A stretch of DNA of 64,000 nt from Bryum argenteum (taxonomy: Eukaryota > Streptophyta > Bryopsida > Bryales > Bryaceae): contig CM073323.1 in the NCBI GenBank assembly GCA_037043015.1, forward strand, positions 30,408,758 to 30,472,757, in the 5' to 3' direction. The position numbers were made by a program, and so were the translations under genes. Positions 1 to 11,553 of this stretch are shown piece by piece (position 1 is the stretch's first letter; every line of letters starts with the position of its first letter). Under the pieces are notes generated by a model that did not search any database, was not told the origin of the DNA, and saw nothing but the letters and a program-made list of their open reading frames with translations.

Positions 1-2330
1 CTCAAAATGGGCTGGCTGAGGCTTTTATAAAGAATATCCAATTCATAAGCCGGTCTCTTTTGATCCATGCTCATCTACCTTCATCGTTTTGGTCACATGC
101 TGTATTGCATGCTACTGCCTTGCTTAGGTATAGACCTACTCTACTTCTTCAACATTCTCCGCTTGAGAGTTTAACTGGTCAACCTCCTAGCGTTGCCCAC
201 TTCAAAGTCTTCGTATGTCGTGTTTGGGTCCCTGTTCTAGAGCCTCAACGTAAGACTACATGGTCCCATCGCCAAGAGGGCATCTATGTAGGATTTGACT
301 CTCCAAGTATAATCCGTTATGTATCCCCTCAGACACGCGTCCTACATAAGGTTCGGTTCCAAAATTGTCAATTTGAAGAAAAAGTCTTTCTTTCTCTTAT
401 CTCTCCGGGTTCTTTTCAACCTCTAGTTTTCTCTGCTCCTCAAACCTTCACAATGAATCCAGGTCCTATTACTAACCTAACAAACTCAGAAGTTAGGAAA
501 CTACTAGATCTTCAGGCCTTAGCGGAAAAGCTTCCAGATGGTTTCAATGATTCTTCTCAAATCACTGAAAACCCTCTTCCAGGCACTGGTCTATCTTCCA
601 TCAAACTCTTACCTAACCAAGATACTGCTCAGTTTTTACCGCCCAAAGCCAAGAAACCTAGGTTGACAAGTCAGCCCCTAGTCTCTTCTTCTTTTGTATC
701 TAGCTTAGAAGAAGCTACAGACTTCCTTACACTAGAAGAAGCAAAGGCCAGACCTGACTGGCCCTGCTGGCTTGAAGCCCTTCAACATGAGTATGCTTCT
801 TTGCGAAAACATCAGGTCTTTGGACCGCTTGTGACCAAATTGGACACCAAGCCAGTTGGCCACAAATTGATTTTCACAAAGAAAAGAAATGCTCAAGGGC
901 AAATTCTCCGCTACAAAGTCCGATTAGTAGCCCAAGGTTTTGCTCAACGCCCAGGTATCGATCACACCTCTACTTACTCTCCTGTCATGGATTCTTCTAC
1001 GTTTCGATATCTGTTAGGAATGGCTGTCCAATACACTTTGGAAACCCAACTACTAGATGTAGTAACAACCTATCTATATGGTCTTTTGGACGCCAAACTT
1101 TATATCAAGCCACCTCCTGATTTTTTCTCTCAATCTATCCCGACTGACACATCTAAGTCCTACTCCGGTCTCAGACTTCAATGTGCCTTGTACGGCTTGA
1201 AACAAGCTGGTCGAATGTGGTACTCTCATCTACATTCTTTCTTGATACAACATAAATTCCAGCATGACCAGAGTTTGTCTTGTATCTTCATCCTTAGAGA
1301 GTCATCTGACTTTGCCATATTGGCCATTTATGTTGATGACATAAACTTAGTGGGTAACCCGGCAGCATGCAAGAAAGTTGTAAGCCTACTAACATCCCGC
1401 TTCGAAATGAAGATGTTAGGGAAAACCTCCTATTGCCTTGGCTTGCAAATTGTCCATCTTCCTGATGGCAGTATTTTTCTCCATCAAACGAGTTATACTT
1501 AGAAGATGTTGAAGAAATTCAACTTGGACAACGCCAGCCCTTTGTCAGCTCCGATGATTGGCAGTAGTAGCACCAAGGATGATCCCTATGATCCATGCCA
1601 AGACAAGGAGGAGGAGTTCACAGATAGGACACACTATCTTTCAGCTATCGGCGCCCTATTGTATCTAGCAACATTTACAAGACCTGACATCTCTTTCACT
1701 ATGAGTGTATTGGCAAGGCATAGTCAAAATCCCTCCATCAAGCGTTGGCGCGCTGTCAAGCATATCTTCAGATATTTGCGTGGCACTGAAGACTTGGGAC
1801 TTCACTATACTAAGAGTGAATCATCCGACATCATTGGCTACGCAGATGCTGGTTACAAATCTGATGTCACCACAGACAAGTCCTAAATTGGCTATATTTT
1901 TTTATATAGTAACGCACCTATCTCTTGGAAAAGTGTGAAACAGAAGGTGACAGCCACCTCCACCAACCACTTGGAGCTGATTGCTTTTCATGAAGCAACC
2001 CGAGAAGTTGTCTGGCTTCGCAATCTCCACAGATTGGTGATAACCAACTCGGGCCTGAAGACTCCTATCAACCCAACTATCCTATATGAGGATAATGCAG
2101 CCTGTGTAGTACAAGTCGGTGCTAGATTTATCAAGAGCGATCGTGTGAAGCACATTGATCCGCAGATCTTCAGCTACACTCAAGATTTGGTGACGAGTGG
2201 ACAAATCCAAGTGCAGAAGATCGAATCCACTCACAATGTTGCTGATCCTCTTACGAAGGCCCTTCCAGCCCACACTCATCGTCGACTTATACAAGCCGCT
2301 GGGATGCCGCTCCTACATGATTTAAACTAG
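1..2330 (+). pseudogene. Copia polyprotein, 3' part (integrase end, reverse transcriptase, RNase H), decayed
   Basis: Read in one frame, this shows the end of an integrase (QNGLAEAF near base 3, matching the usual QNGVAER motif), the integrase C-terminal region, a Ty1/copia reverse transcriptase with its active-site YVDD (about base 1330), the ALYGLKQ motif before it, and the RNase H with the final DPLTKAL motif (about base 2250). Two in-frame stops, TAG at 1500 and TAA at 1884, break the frame, and no frameshift is needed between the pieces. The 5' half of the element lies outside the window. Protein sequence and LTR differ from the copia families A to D further right, so this is a separate lineage. 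It is almost certainly inactive. Confidence 0.93.
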
Positions 2331-2471
2331 ATACACTCTTTTCTACACTTTGAGCTTTTTCTATGAGATAGGTTTTTACTCAAAGGTGGTTTTTAACGAG
2401 GTATCTAGTGTTTGAGGAGGAGTATATAGACACACACACTAGTATAGTTAACTTCAGTATTCGAGGAGGAG

Positions 2472-2692
2472 TGTTGTAAATAGAATGTTCTACTCCTACT
2501 ATAAGTTACTGTACTATTAGTTAGTTAGTGCATGTAATAAGCACCAACCACTCACCGTGAGTTGGTCCATGATCTCCATCCTTTAAAAAGGAGTTACAAT
2601 AGCATGTTAAACTATAGTTACCTTCTATATAAAGCTACAGGAGAGCTAGCCTCTCCTCACTTCTTTCCTGTCAATGTCTCTTGCACACAACA
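2472..2692 (+). repeat. 3' LTR of the left-edge copia element
   Basis: The LTR begins TGTTGTAAATAG directly after a purine-rich tract (gaggaggag) and ends in ACAACA, so the termini form a perfect 6-bp inverted repeat TGTTGT/ACAACA. It is 221 bp long, with a TATA-like tctatataaag at about 2625. It lies 141 bp after the RNase H stop. The partner LTR is outside the window, so the target duplication (probably AAATT on the right) cannot be confirmed. Confidence 0.75.
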
Positions 2693-5600
2693 AAATTGAA
2701 TGCAAAGGGTCTAGTTTTGGACTATTTTTCCTTTATAAATGTTCAGTATTTTTTACCATTGCATGGCTTTTATTCAAGCCAAGAAATTTTTTTGATGAAT
2801 TTTTGTTGGGTAAAGGACTTATTATGATGAAGGTGAACATCTTTCTAGTTGGTGATTTTTTCATTGCAATAGGTATATTGGTAGCATTTCCACCTCAAAG
2901 TGAAAATGATGAAATTTTGCAGTTTGTTTTTGATATTAATATGTTATGATCTCCTGATTTATGAGGCCTCATTACTCAAATTTTGGTCCACATAATCTTC
3001 GGTAAGTCTATTACAAGTTTGTACGGTTGAGATCTTCATAGCTTCTTTTGATTTTCATCTATGACCATTTTTCTATGGAAATGTGCTTTTCTGCTAAAAA
3101 TAGGCTCGGGCGTGTAGGGGTTAAAGGTAAGGAGCCTTAAAATAATCAAGAACCCTCTAAACCATACTTTCTTGTGTAATTTTTTGAATATTGACAAGTT
3201 TCAAAAACTGTAACCACAACATTTAGTAGCTAATTTGTACATGAACATGTATCAAACTTTAAATTGAAATTCCTCACCAATTGTGAGATCGTAACTTTCA
3301 AAGTTGCAAAAAAAAAAAAAAAGTTTTTCCATGTTGTGAAATGGCGTAGCAATGTCTTTGGGGCCAAAAAAACCATACTTGAAAAGAAATTTGACATGAG
3401 ACTCTTCAAATTTTTGTTTCTAGCTATGTAAGGAATATGTTGTGCAATTTTTACTCTGATACGACATACAAAACTCGAAAAAATGCTTGAGTTTTCACAT
3501 AGAGGTATGCTGTAATTGTAATACAAAGGCCCATTTTCAACAATTAAAAGGAAGGTAAAAATTATTGGATTGAATATCCAAACGGTCAGATCATGCCTCA
3601 CTGCCTTTTCTACATGTGAATAAAACAAAACTTGCAGAAAAAGTGAAATCTCAAAATTTGGTGATTTTTTGAAGTTCGGCAATTTAATTTTGGGTAGATT
3701 TCGAGAATAAGTGAGCATATACCGTGATTTGGGCAATTTTGGGCAGATTTTGAATAGTGTTTTGAAACTTTGACCTTGAGTATCTCTTCAAAAATGAGAA
3801 ATTTTGAAGCATGAGATGACTTTTCGGAAAGGTATGGAAAATTTCTACAACTTGCAAAAGGTTTCAACTTCATTGGCTTTAAAAAATAATAATATTGATG
3901 TTGACCACCAAAGTCGACCCGATTTGGGCCTCAGTCACCCCTTAGGGGTTAAGTTTCATGATATTACCTTCTAAAAGTACAAAATGTCAATAATCTCTAC
4001 CATACTATCTTCTCAGAGTGTTCCGGCCTGGGCTAGGCAACCTTTCACCACACAAGGACCAATTAAGACTCTTGTAGTACATACTTTTAGTACTTATAGA
4101 GTTATTTTTAGATTTGTTTACTTTTACATTAGACATTTCAGCATAAATATGAAAACTATAGAAAAGTTACTAAAGAGTAATATAAACAATAAAAGTAGCA
4201 TAAAAAGTCGTAGTAATGAATAATAATGTAAAAAAGATTGGACGGATGAAAAGTAGAATGGGTGGAAAATTGGGATGGATGAAAGGGGTTCAAGGAGAGG
4301 TTACGCTTCCTTGGAGGAGGAGCGCCTTTCTCCTTCCTCCCGTATAACCTCTCCTCTTTGTCGCGATTTTCCAAGCAATTCATGAATTAGCTCGTCGTGT
4401 TTTCTTCGCCTCCATTTTTGTCTTCAATTATGATCTCTAGTACTTGGTGAATTTCTGATTGTACCTTGTGCCATGGAAAATGGTGTATCCGCAGACTGGT
4501 ACCGTTTGTCTTTGTGTGCGAAAGCTTGTGTTAGTATGAGTGAATGTATCTCTGTTAATCGTAATTGTGTGAGATAGAATTTTTCTTGTGGGACAGAGAG
4601 ATTTGTTGTTGTAAAAATCTTACAAATTGTGGTCGCGAGAGGAGGCGGACGAGGCCGTGGAGTAAAAAGCTGCGAAGCAGTGCAGTGACGACTAGCTGAT
4701 TGGGAGCGGGCTATAGTCAAGAAATTGTGGAATCAAGTAGTGTTGATTTGTGAGAAGCCACTGACGTTAAGCATGACGAGTACAAGCGAGGGGATAGAGA
4801 AGTAGTAGCGTGTAAAGAATGCAGAAGGAGCAATCGAGAAAATGGGGGTCAGAAATAATTATCTGAGTGAATTTCGAGTCAAAATTGTGGTGATACTTCT
4901 GGAGAGTTGCGATAAGAATAGTGCATCGAGGCTGGCAGCATTAACCTTGTTATTGGGAATCCTCGTTGAAGGGAATATATCGATCAGGGCGGCTGCTTGG
5001 TTTAGTATCAGCAAAAGTGTTTGGAGTGCACCGTTGTTACCGAATTGACGGCGTGCTACTATGGACGAGCAAGGTTGGTTGTGAAGAATAAAGGCATCTG
5101 TATAAGGTTCGCTTAAAACATTGGATGAATTGGTTGGAAGAATTTTTCGCGGATTGTAAAATGACCAAAGGTTCCAGCTCGGATTAGTGACGACGCAGTT
5201 TTTGTTGACGAAGGGCTACCGTTTGAAGAAGCTGATCAGAGTTCTTAAATGGTCTAGTATCCTAGCTGATCGACGCTACCAATTCCAGCAACAAAAAGAT
5301 GGGAGTGGAAGCATCTGGAAAAGTGCAATAGCGTTAATTCAATCAACATATGGAAGCAGAAAGCAGGAACGAATGACGAGAAGGAGGTTGAAATTTGGGA
5401 AGATTTGATACGCCGGTTCGTCATAGTCACCGCTGAAGGAGATTATGGTTTTTGTTTCCCTTTGTGAAGGGAGAATGTGCTGGACAATTTTCAATCGAGT
5501 ATCGAAATCAATTGCTGGAGGAGACATGAGGATGGACATTGGAGCGGGACAGAGAATTGAAGTAGGAGCTAGAGCGATGAGAATATTGCAGAAGTTGTAG

Positions 5601-5790
5601 CAGCACCTATGATTCAATCGAAGCAGATCAAATCGGTTGCACTAATTGGACTTTCTTTGTACAATCGATCATATGAGTGGTACGATGATTGCATTTGCAC
5701 TATCTCCCCAAATCTCGTTAACGCCGTGGAGTGCGGGCCGCAAAGTGCGCCTACAAATGCGGAGGGGTATGGGAGGGGTCCAGTTGGAGC
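2693..5790. other. Intergenic, no gene recognised
   Basis: AT-rich DNA to about 4300, then more balanced composition. Several open frames of 60 to 170 codons occur on both strands, but none has a recognisable domain, and adjacent frames overlap in ways that suggest chance. A copy of a dispersed repeat (2929-3125) ends with a gggcgtgtaggggtt motif, and a related ccccttaggggtt motif recurs near 3940. I see no RNA gene. Confidence 0.6.
2929..3125 (-). repeat. Dispersed repeat ending in the AAACGCCC motif, copy 1
   Basis: The reverse complement of this stretch aligns with 12319-12495: both start with a CCCTTAAACGCCC-like or CCCCTACACGCCC-like motif, then share gtcatagatgaaa, a region ending in tgtgg, a palindromic atgaggcctcat and gatcataacat. 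Divergence is high, with small indels throughout. It codes for nothing visible and is probably an old non-autonomous element. Confidence 0.5.
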
Positions 5791-5902
5791 GTCTTGGGAG
5801 GTCTTGGGGGGTCTTGGGGGGCGGAGTCTTGGGGGGGTGAGTCTTGGGGGGGTGAGTCTTGGGGGGTCTTGGGACAGGGGGTCTTGAGGGTCTTGGGGAG
5901 GG
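5791..5902. repeat. G-rich minisatellite (GTCTTGGGG units)
   Basis: Nine GTCTTGRGG-type units start at 5791, 5801, 5811, 5826, 5841, 5856, 5866, 5881 and 5890, so spacing is mainly 10 or 15 bases. Runs of four to seven G recur on the plus strand, which would allow G-quadruplexes. Glycine/serine-rich frames across it are a by-product of the repeat. Confidence 0.85.
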
Positions 5903-6769
5903 ATTTATCCCATACCATTTGCAGCTACTTTTTCCCCCTGAAAATGTACAAAAGGGCTGGGGTTCTCTTCTAAAGAAAAAAAAAAATTACAAAATAAAGG
6001 GCATTCATGGGCCCATGTGGCACCCCCTTAAGGGGGGTCCATGTGGCAAGAAAGGTCATCAGGTTGATTAATAAATGGCGCTGCATGATGAATCTCACTA
6101 TGCAACAATATCTCAATGATTGCATTTGCACTATACATGGCATTTTTCATATGACTTTGTGATTTCAGCATTGGATTGAGTAAAACTTGGCAAAAATTGA
6201 ATTTCGGTACCCTTTATGTGACCTGCCGAAAATCGCACGGTCGTAGAGGTTGCTCCTGACGGCCATAGGGTCCTTTTCTAGCACGGCTATAGGTTACAGT
6301 CGACAGTTTCAGGTATAGGACTATTTCTAAGTTTTATCTTACCATTTTGTAATTGAGGATCTTTTGCACTTTCAAACGACCTTTTGACACATTGGAAAAA
6401 AGTACTAGAAAAAGTAAAGTAGTGGATCTTATGACTATGCACAAGCGCACTTATGAGAACCTTTGTGTTTTGATGGAGCTTCTAAGGTCACTTTCTTGAA
6501 GGACAAGGAGGACCCTTTGAAGGTGAGTAAAAGTCAAAATGAGGGGGCAGCCGTTAGGACTGTGAGAAAAGAGCAGGCGACGACCAACCGCGCGAACAAA
6601 GGACATTGAGTTCGTCGTCGTGGTGCCGCGGAATTTGAAAAGCAAAAGATAAAACAAAAAAGTAGGGGAGAGTTAAAGAAACGGAAGTAAAAGGCGAGGT
6701 CGGGAGTTAAAATCGGGCTGACATCGTCGTCGCTGGCAACCTGGTTGGCTGCTTGGCTCCCTGCTGGTG
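5903..6769. other. Intergenic DNA upstream of pyruvate kinase
   Basis: No gene seen. Two nearby perfect palindromes (catgggcccatg at 6006-6017 and a CCCCCTTAAGGGGG core at 6023-6036) stand out. From about 6540 the sequence becomes more GC-rich toward the pyruvate kinase leader, so this part probably contains its promoter. I could not fix a TATA box or a transcription start. Confidence 0.5.
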
Positions 6770-6974
6770 GCCCCCCCACCTCCTCTCGTCCTCTCGTCTC
6801 CCCTTCGCCCTCCTTGTTTACCCTCCTTGCTGCCCTGCAGCTTTGCGAGCTCCCACCTCGACCCTTCTCTCGCCCTTCTCTGTTGCCCCCTTTCCTTCTC
6901 TCTCTCTCTCTCTCTCTGTGTGGTGCGCTCCCTCCTCTCCCTCCCTCCTCGCCTTGCTCCCTCCGCTCCCCGCC
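6770..6974 (+). promoter_or_regulatory. Pyrimidine-rich 5' leader of pyruvate kinase with (TC)n tract
   Basis: About 200 bases directly upstream of the start codon are almost entirely C and T on the coding strand, with an uninterrupted TC dinucleotide run at about 6896-6917. Such CT-rich leaders are common in highly expressed plant genes. No in-frame ATG occurs in it, so translation most likely begins at 6975. The leader assignment is inference. Confidence 0.55.
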
Positions 6975-8869
6975 ATGCAGGCCACGCAGCTTTTGTTGGA
7001 GGAGCCCATCCGGCTGGCCTCCATTCTCGAGCCTTCCTCGCCCACGGCGTTCTCCGCTCTCACCAAGATCATCGGCACTTTGGGCCCGCAGTCTCGAGAT
7101 GTGGAGACAATTGAGGCGCTCCTCAAGGCTGGTATGTCCGTAGCCCGCTTCGACTTCTCCTGGGGCGACGATGCCTACCATCAGGAGACGCTTGAGAATC
7201 TTAAGATCGCCGTGAAGAACACCCGCCGCCTGTGCGCCGTTATGCTCGACACCGTCGGTCCCGAACTCTACGTTACCAACAGCAATGAGCATCCCATCGA
7301 GCTTCTGGAAGGCGCCACTTTGATCTTGACGGCCGATCAGAAGACTCAAGCCTCCGCCAACGTTCTTCCGATCAATTACGATGGCTTGGCGTCCGTGGTG
7401 AAGAAGGGCGACACCATCTTCCTTGGACAGTATTTGTTCACGGGCAGTGAGACCACGTCTGTGTGGTTGGAAGTTCTGGAAACCAAGCTTAAGGACGTGG
7501 TTTGCACCATAAAGAATACTGCAACCCTAACCGGTAGCTTGTTTACCGCGCATGTTTCGCAGGTACGCATTGAGCTCCCGACCCTTAGCGAGGTCGATTT
7601 GAAAACCATGGCCACCTGGGGTGTCCGCAACCAAATTGATTTCATTTCTCTGTCGTATACACGCCATGCGGACGACGTGCGCGCGTGCCGCGAACATCTG
7701 AGCAAGCTCGGCGACCTGCGCCAGACGCAAATCTTCGCCAAGATCGAGAATTACGAAGGGCTGGCGCACTTTGATGACATTTTGCAGGAGGCCGATGGGA
7801 TCATCCTATCGCGGGGGAACCTCGGTATTGATCTGCCCCCCGAGAAGGTCTTTTTGTTTCAGAAAGTGGCGCTCCAGAAGTGTAACGTGGCAGGCAAGGC
7901 GTCCATCGTGACGCGCGTCGTGGATTCCATGGTGGACAGCCCGCGTCCGACTCGTGCTGAAGCTACGGATGTGGCGAATGCTGTGTTGGATGGGACGGAT
8001 GGCATCATGCTGGGAGCGGAAACGCTGCGGGGATTGTACCCCGTGGAAACGATCACCACCATCCGGAAGATCGCCGCGGAGGCCGAGAAGGTGTTCAATC
8101 AGTCTGTATATTTCAAGAGGACGATCAAGGGCGTGAAGGAGCCCATGCAGCATCTGGAATCCATAGCGTCCTCAGCAGTGCGAGCGGCGACGAAAGTGCG
8201 GGCTTCCGTGATCGTGGTGTTCACGTCATCGGGCCGCTGCGCGCGCCTGATTGCGAAGTACCGCCCCACGATGCCGGTGCTGTGTGTTGTGATTCCCAGG
8301 CTGACGACCAATCACTTGAGGTGGAGCTTCACGGGCGCCTTCCAGGCGAGGCAATGCCTGGTTGTACGCGGGCTGTTCCCCATGCTGGCGGACCCTCGCC
8401 ACTCGTCCGACTCGGCCAGCACCACCAATGAATCCATCTTGAAGGTGAGAATTGCGTGCCTACTACTTTGTGTGATGTGTCCGGTAAGTTGGTCGGACAT
8501 TGCATGCTGACTCTAATAATCGCTAAATTTGGTTGCCTTAATTGGCCTTCCGCCTGATTTCTGGTACCAGATCATTTCGCTTGTTGCGTGTTCTTGAGGA
8601 GGACCCCAATGCTCCAAACAACAGAACTTAGTATTTAGGCCGGATCTGGTGTTTGAACACATATCGATGGCGTGACGTCCTCCTAGTTTTCTCACATCTC
8701 TTTGCCTAAGGTTTGGGTCGCGAGTTTGCTAACAAACCTTCGGTGGGCTTCATGTCAGGTTGCACTTGATCACGGCAAGGCAGCAGGCATCGTGAAGGCA
8801 CATGATCGAATTGTGGTGTGCCAAAAAGTTGGAGATTCATCGGTGGTCAAGATTATTGAGTTAGACTGA
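6975..8869 (+). CDS. Pyruvate kinase, cytosolic type (two exons)
   Basis: Catalyses the last step of glycolysis, phosphoenolpyruvate + ADP to pyruvate + ATP, in the cytosol. Exon 1 is 6975-8444 (490 codons); a 314-bp GT-AG intron (8445-8758, phase 0) follows; exon 2 is 8759-8869. The product is 526 residues, matching plant cytosolic pyruvate kinases of the Arabidopsis At3g52990 group, and ends VKIIELD as they do. Landmarks: VARFDF around residue 56, LDTVGPE at 91-97, the catalytic KIEN segment with Lys256 and Glu258, SRGNLG around 280, the [11 protein letters not shown] helix and a C-terminal domain. The usual Mg-binding Asp of RGDLG is Asn282 here. ATG 6975 has a good context (ccgccATGc) and is the first in-frame ATG. 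No transit peptide is seen. The gene looks intact and much more GC-rich than its surroundings. Confidence 0.96.
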
Positions 8870-9541
8870 TTCGACTCTATGAAATCCCGATTTTAAAGAT
8901 TCTAATTATAATTTTTTGTTAACGGAATTTAGTTATCTTTGATGTGAGTTTATTATACCTGCACTTTTGACAATGTACAATCTCACTGCACTGAGAGGCT
9001 ACAATTCCCGCGTTCCTGGCTTTAGCTGGTATTGCGTTTAGCGCTGGGAAACACTCGGAATTTCGTGACTTCAAGTAGGTTTGACCCATTTTTTGAATTG
9101 GGTGAGAGCCTGTATGTCGAACCTATTTATTCTGGGAGTCGTTCTTTGACAATTTTTCATGCACAATGTTCATGAAGTCTTTTTTGTAAAGACCATTCTG
9201 TGCTGCTGCGCTGTGGGTACCACAGAGGCAGTGGGAAGCCCGATTACATTGCATGTCAGGTTTCTGTTTCAAGATTGGCAGATCGGTAATACCGAGAGCA
9301 ATTGTGAGGGCGCGTGAGGTGCCCCCCCATTCAGCATTCCTCATGCGCGAAGCATGGGCCTAGTAGTTGGTCGAGAAATGAGTTGCTGCCAAACCCGTGG
9401 ACGCATACAGCGTCTCGATCCGCAAAAGTCATCGTGCTACTGAATTCTGTGTACAGCACCTCCTAGAAGGCCTAGAAACCCTAGAATGCCTAGCAACCCT
9501 AGTTTGCAATCTCTCCAGAAACTCCTGAATAGTCTACTTTT
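8870..9541. other. Pyruvate kinase 3' flank, no gene seen
   Basis: AT-rich immediately after the stop, consistent with a 3' untranslated region, then unremarkable sequence. No convincing polyadenylation signal could be fixed. Short similar aaccctag motifs occur around 9470-9515. Confidence 0.5.
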
Positions 9542-9645
9542 GAATTGATATTCTGGCAACTTAAACAACATGAATTGATTATTGATATTCTGGCAACTTA
9601 ATTAACATGAATTGATGATTGATATTCTGGCAAGAGTATTAAGAT
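9542..9645. repeat. Three-copy tandem repeat, about 37-bp unit
   Basis: Units at 9542-9571 (30 bp, short), 9572-9608 and 9609-9645 share the core gatattctggcaa and begin gaattgat. The first unit lacks seven bases of the others. Confidence 0.85.
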
Positions 9646-9968
9646 GATTTGATGAGGTCCTCCGTTATTGAGAAGTGAGTTCAGTTATCATTCTTTGACT
9701 CAATATGATATGGAGGAATTATCTCTCGCTAGCGGGTGGCTCACTTGATAACTATCATGCAAAAGGTTAGGGTAGAAATGCCTGTTTTTGTGCATCTTGC
9801 CTATTTTTGATGAAATTTAGGTGCTGATGATTTGATAGCATAGTAGCAATCTAAGTAAAAGGTGAACCCAGGTGGAATTATAATCTCCTCATCCCATGTG
9901 TATATATTGTAAATCTTCAAAGTTTTGTATGCTCTGGATACCTATTTATGCATCATGGTTAGAAGGTT

Positions 9969-10110
9969 AAAGAATATGTTGTAAGTTGTTCTAAGAATCT
10001 TTGAAAGACATACAAATTATTCATACTTCTAGAGTAAAGTACAAAGAATATGTTGTAAGTTGTTGCAATAATCATTTAAAGGCATACAAATTGTTCGTAC
10101 TTCTAAAGTG
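9969..10110. repeat. Tandem duplication, 74-bp period
   Basis: The sequence beginning aaagaatatgttgtaagttg at 9969 recurs at 10043 and continues through a shared acatacaaatt and cgtacttct or catacttct. The copies differ at several positions, so the duplication is not recent. Confidence 0.8.
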
Positions 10111-10466
10111 TTTAGAATAATTTAATGATGGGTATTTCCAGTATGACAAATAATCTATTAGTACGTAAAATATAGCCAAAAGTACATATCTAACTAGAAA
10201 TACATAGCTCAAATTACAGGAATATTCATGTACTTTGGTAACAATGATGTGCAAAGTTCCTTCCACAATGTGTGCACAAGAACAACCCACCTTTAATGGC
10301 TTGTGCCAATCAATGAGTGCCTTGTGTGTTGAATATGTCCTAGAAATGAATCTTTTGTGTACAATAATAGGTGAGACATTGTTCGTGAATAAATACATTC
10401 CTCAGAATGGGTTTTTGGGGGCGGGGGGCTTGGACGCTCGGTATGGGTGTTCCTACCCTACTTTTA

Positions 10467-10899
10467 ACCCTTAAGCGCCCACGGTGTCGTTTTTCGACAT
10501 TTTGGATGTGAGGCTCCGTCTTTGGTGCACAACCCCGCTTTCATCCCATCGATTTTTCATCCGCCGTTTTTTTTGCTCAACTCCTCGGTGGGTTTACTCT
10601 ACTCCCTCCTTGGATAAATAGTAAAAACCTTGATCCTCAATTTGTGAGAGTGGGCGAAAGAGATTTTTCATGAAAGTTTTGGTGGTGTGATCTTCACCCC
10701 TTTTTTGCATGGATCTTGAAATCCATACCTCCAAATGGCATGCAACTTGGTGGTCATACTAATTGCCATGCTCCAAAGAAGATCCTACGGTTGGATTTTC
10801 CATTTTCATCTTTTATTTGTTTTTACGCAGTTTTGAAAAAATCAGCATTATTACCAATTGTTAGGAGCTTTACCCCCCCTTGGGCGTTTAGGGGTTTAG
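10467..10899. mobile_element. Short element with inverted terminal repeats (MITE-like)
   Basis: The left end reads AACCCTTAAGCGCCCACGG. The right end, reverse complemented, reads AACCCCTAAACGCCCAAGG, so 16 of 19 bases match. The interior (about 430 bp) has no coding capacity. The right half in reverse orientation resembles the repeats at 2929-3125 and 12319-12510, so all three probably belong to one family. I see no clear target-site duplication, so mobility is inferred. Confidence 0.5.
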
Positions 10900-11553
10900 T
10901 ATGAAATTATAGTTAGAATGGATTACAAGATTTGAACGTTTTTGAAGTTAAGAGTATCCATAAATGCAAGTTCTTGCTTAGAGAGTATATTAATTGTAAT
11001 AAAGCTTAGAGAATTTGTGAGGAAAAAATTGTCAAAATTTTGATATTTGTTCAGTTCTTAAACCCTTTAATGTCCTAGTGGTTTTAAGATCTGTGAGGTA
11101 ATCAATGAAAATCAAATATTGGTAGTTTGAGCAAGATTTAGCATATCTTACCGTACACACTCAAGAGCAAGCAATGAACAAATCATGGAGTAAAATTGGA
11201 GTAAAATTGGTGTTCCGTGTGCAATTGTGGTAGATGGAGATTTTATTGCATGTATTTGGAGTGGTGGGAACCATGTTGACAAAGATATAGTTGTATAGAA
11301 GGCAATCAAGTGAGATTTTTGAAGACATTGGAGTAACTGAAAGCTAATCAATACACCAAAGGTATGTGAAGTGTCTTAACAATAGTAATAACGTGCTCTC
11401 AGGGTATGTAAGGTGCATTAACAACAGTAATAACGCGCTCTCAGGTTCTCACGAAACAAAGGAGATACAAAGTCACATATCTTGTATTTGAATAAAAAAT
11501 CATAATTTGATAAGTGGCAAGACAAAAGAGAGTAATACGCTTTGTTGTACACA
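10900..11553. other. AT-rich intergenic DNA
   Basis: No gene seen. One approximate tandem duplication of about 42 bp lies at 11363-11445: both copies contain taacaa-agtaataacg-gctctcagg. The rest is low-complexity AT-rich sequence. Confidence 0.5.

Noticed and set aside
3230..3873. Two overlapping minus-strand frames (168 and 87 codons)
   Set aside because: They lie in AT-rich sequence with homopolymers, have no domain, and overlap each other in different frames.
5609..5973. Gly/Ser-rich small proteins
   Set aside because: Simple translations of the GTCTTGGGG minisatellite in several frames.
6753..6974. N-terminal extension of pyruvate kinase (possible transit peptide)
   Set aside because: The frame is open upstream of 6975, but no ATG occurs in it, and homologues start at the [15 protein letters not shown] position. 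The upstream sequence is a CT-rich leader.
6534..8311. Long minus-strand frames opposite pyruvate kinase
   Set aside because: GC-rich coding sequence leaves the antisense frames open. They have no domains and lie antisense to a conserved exon.
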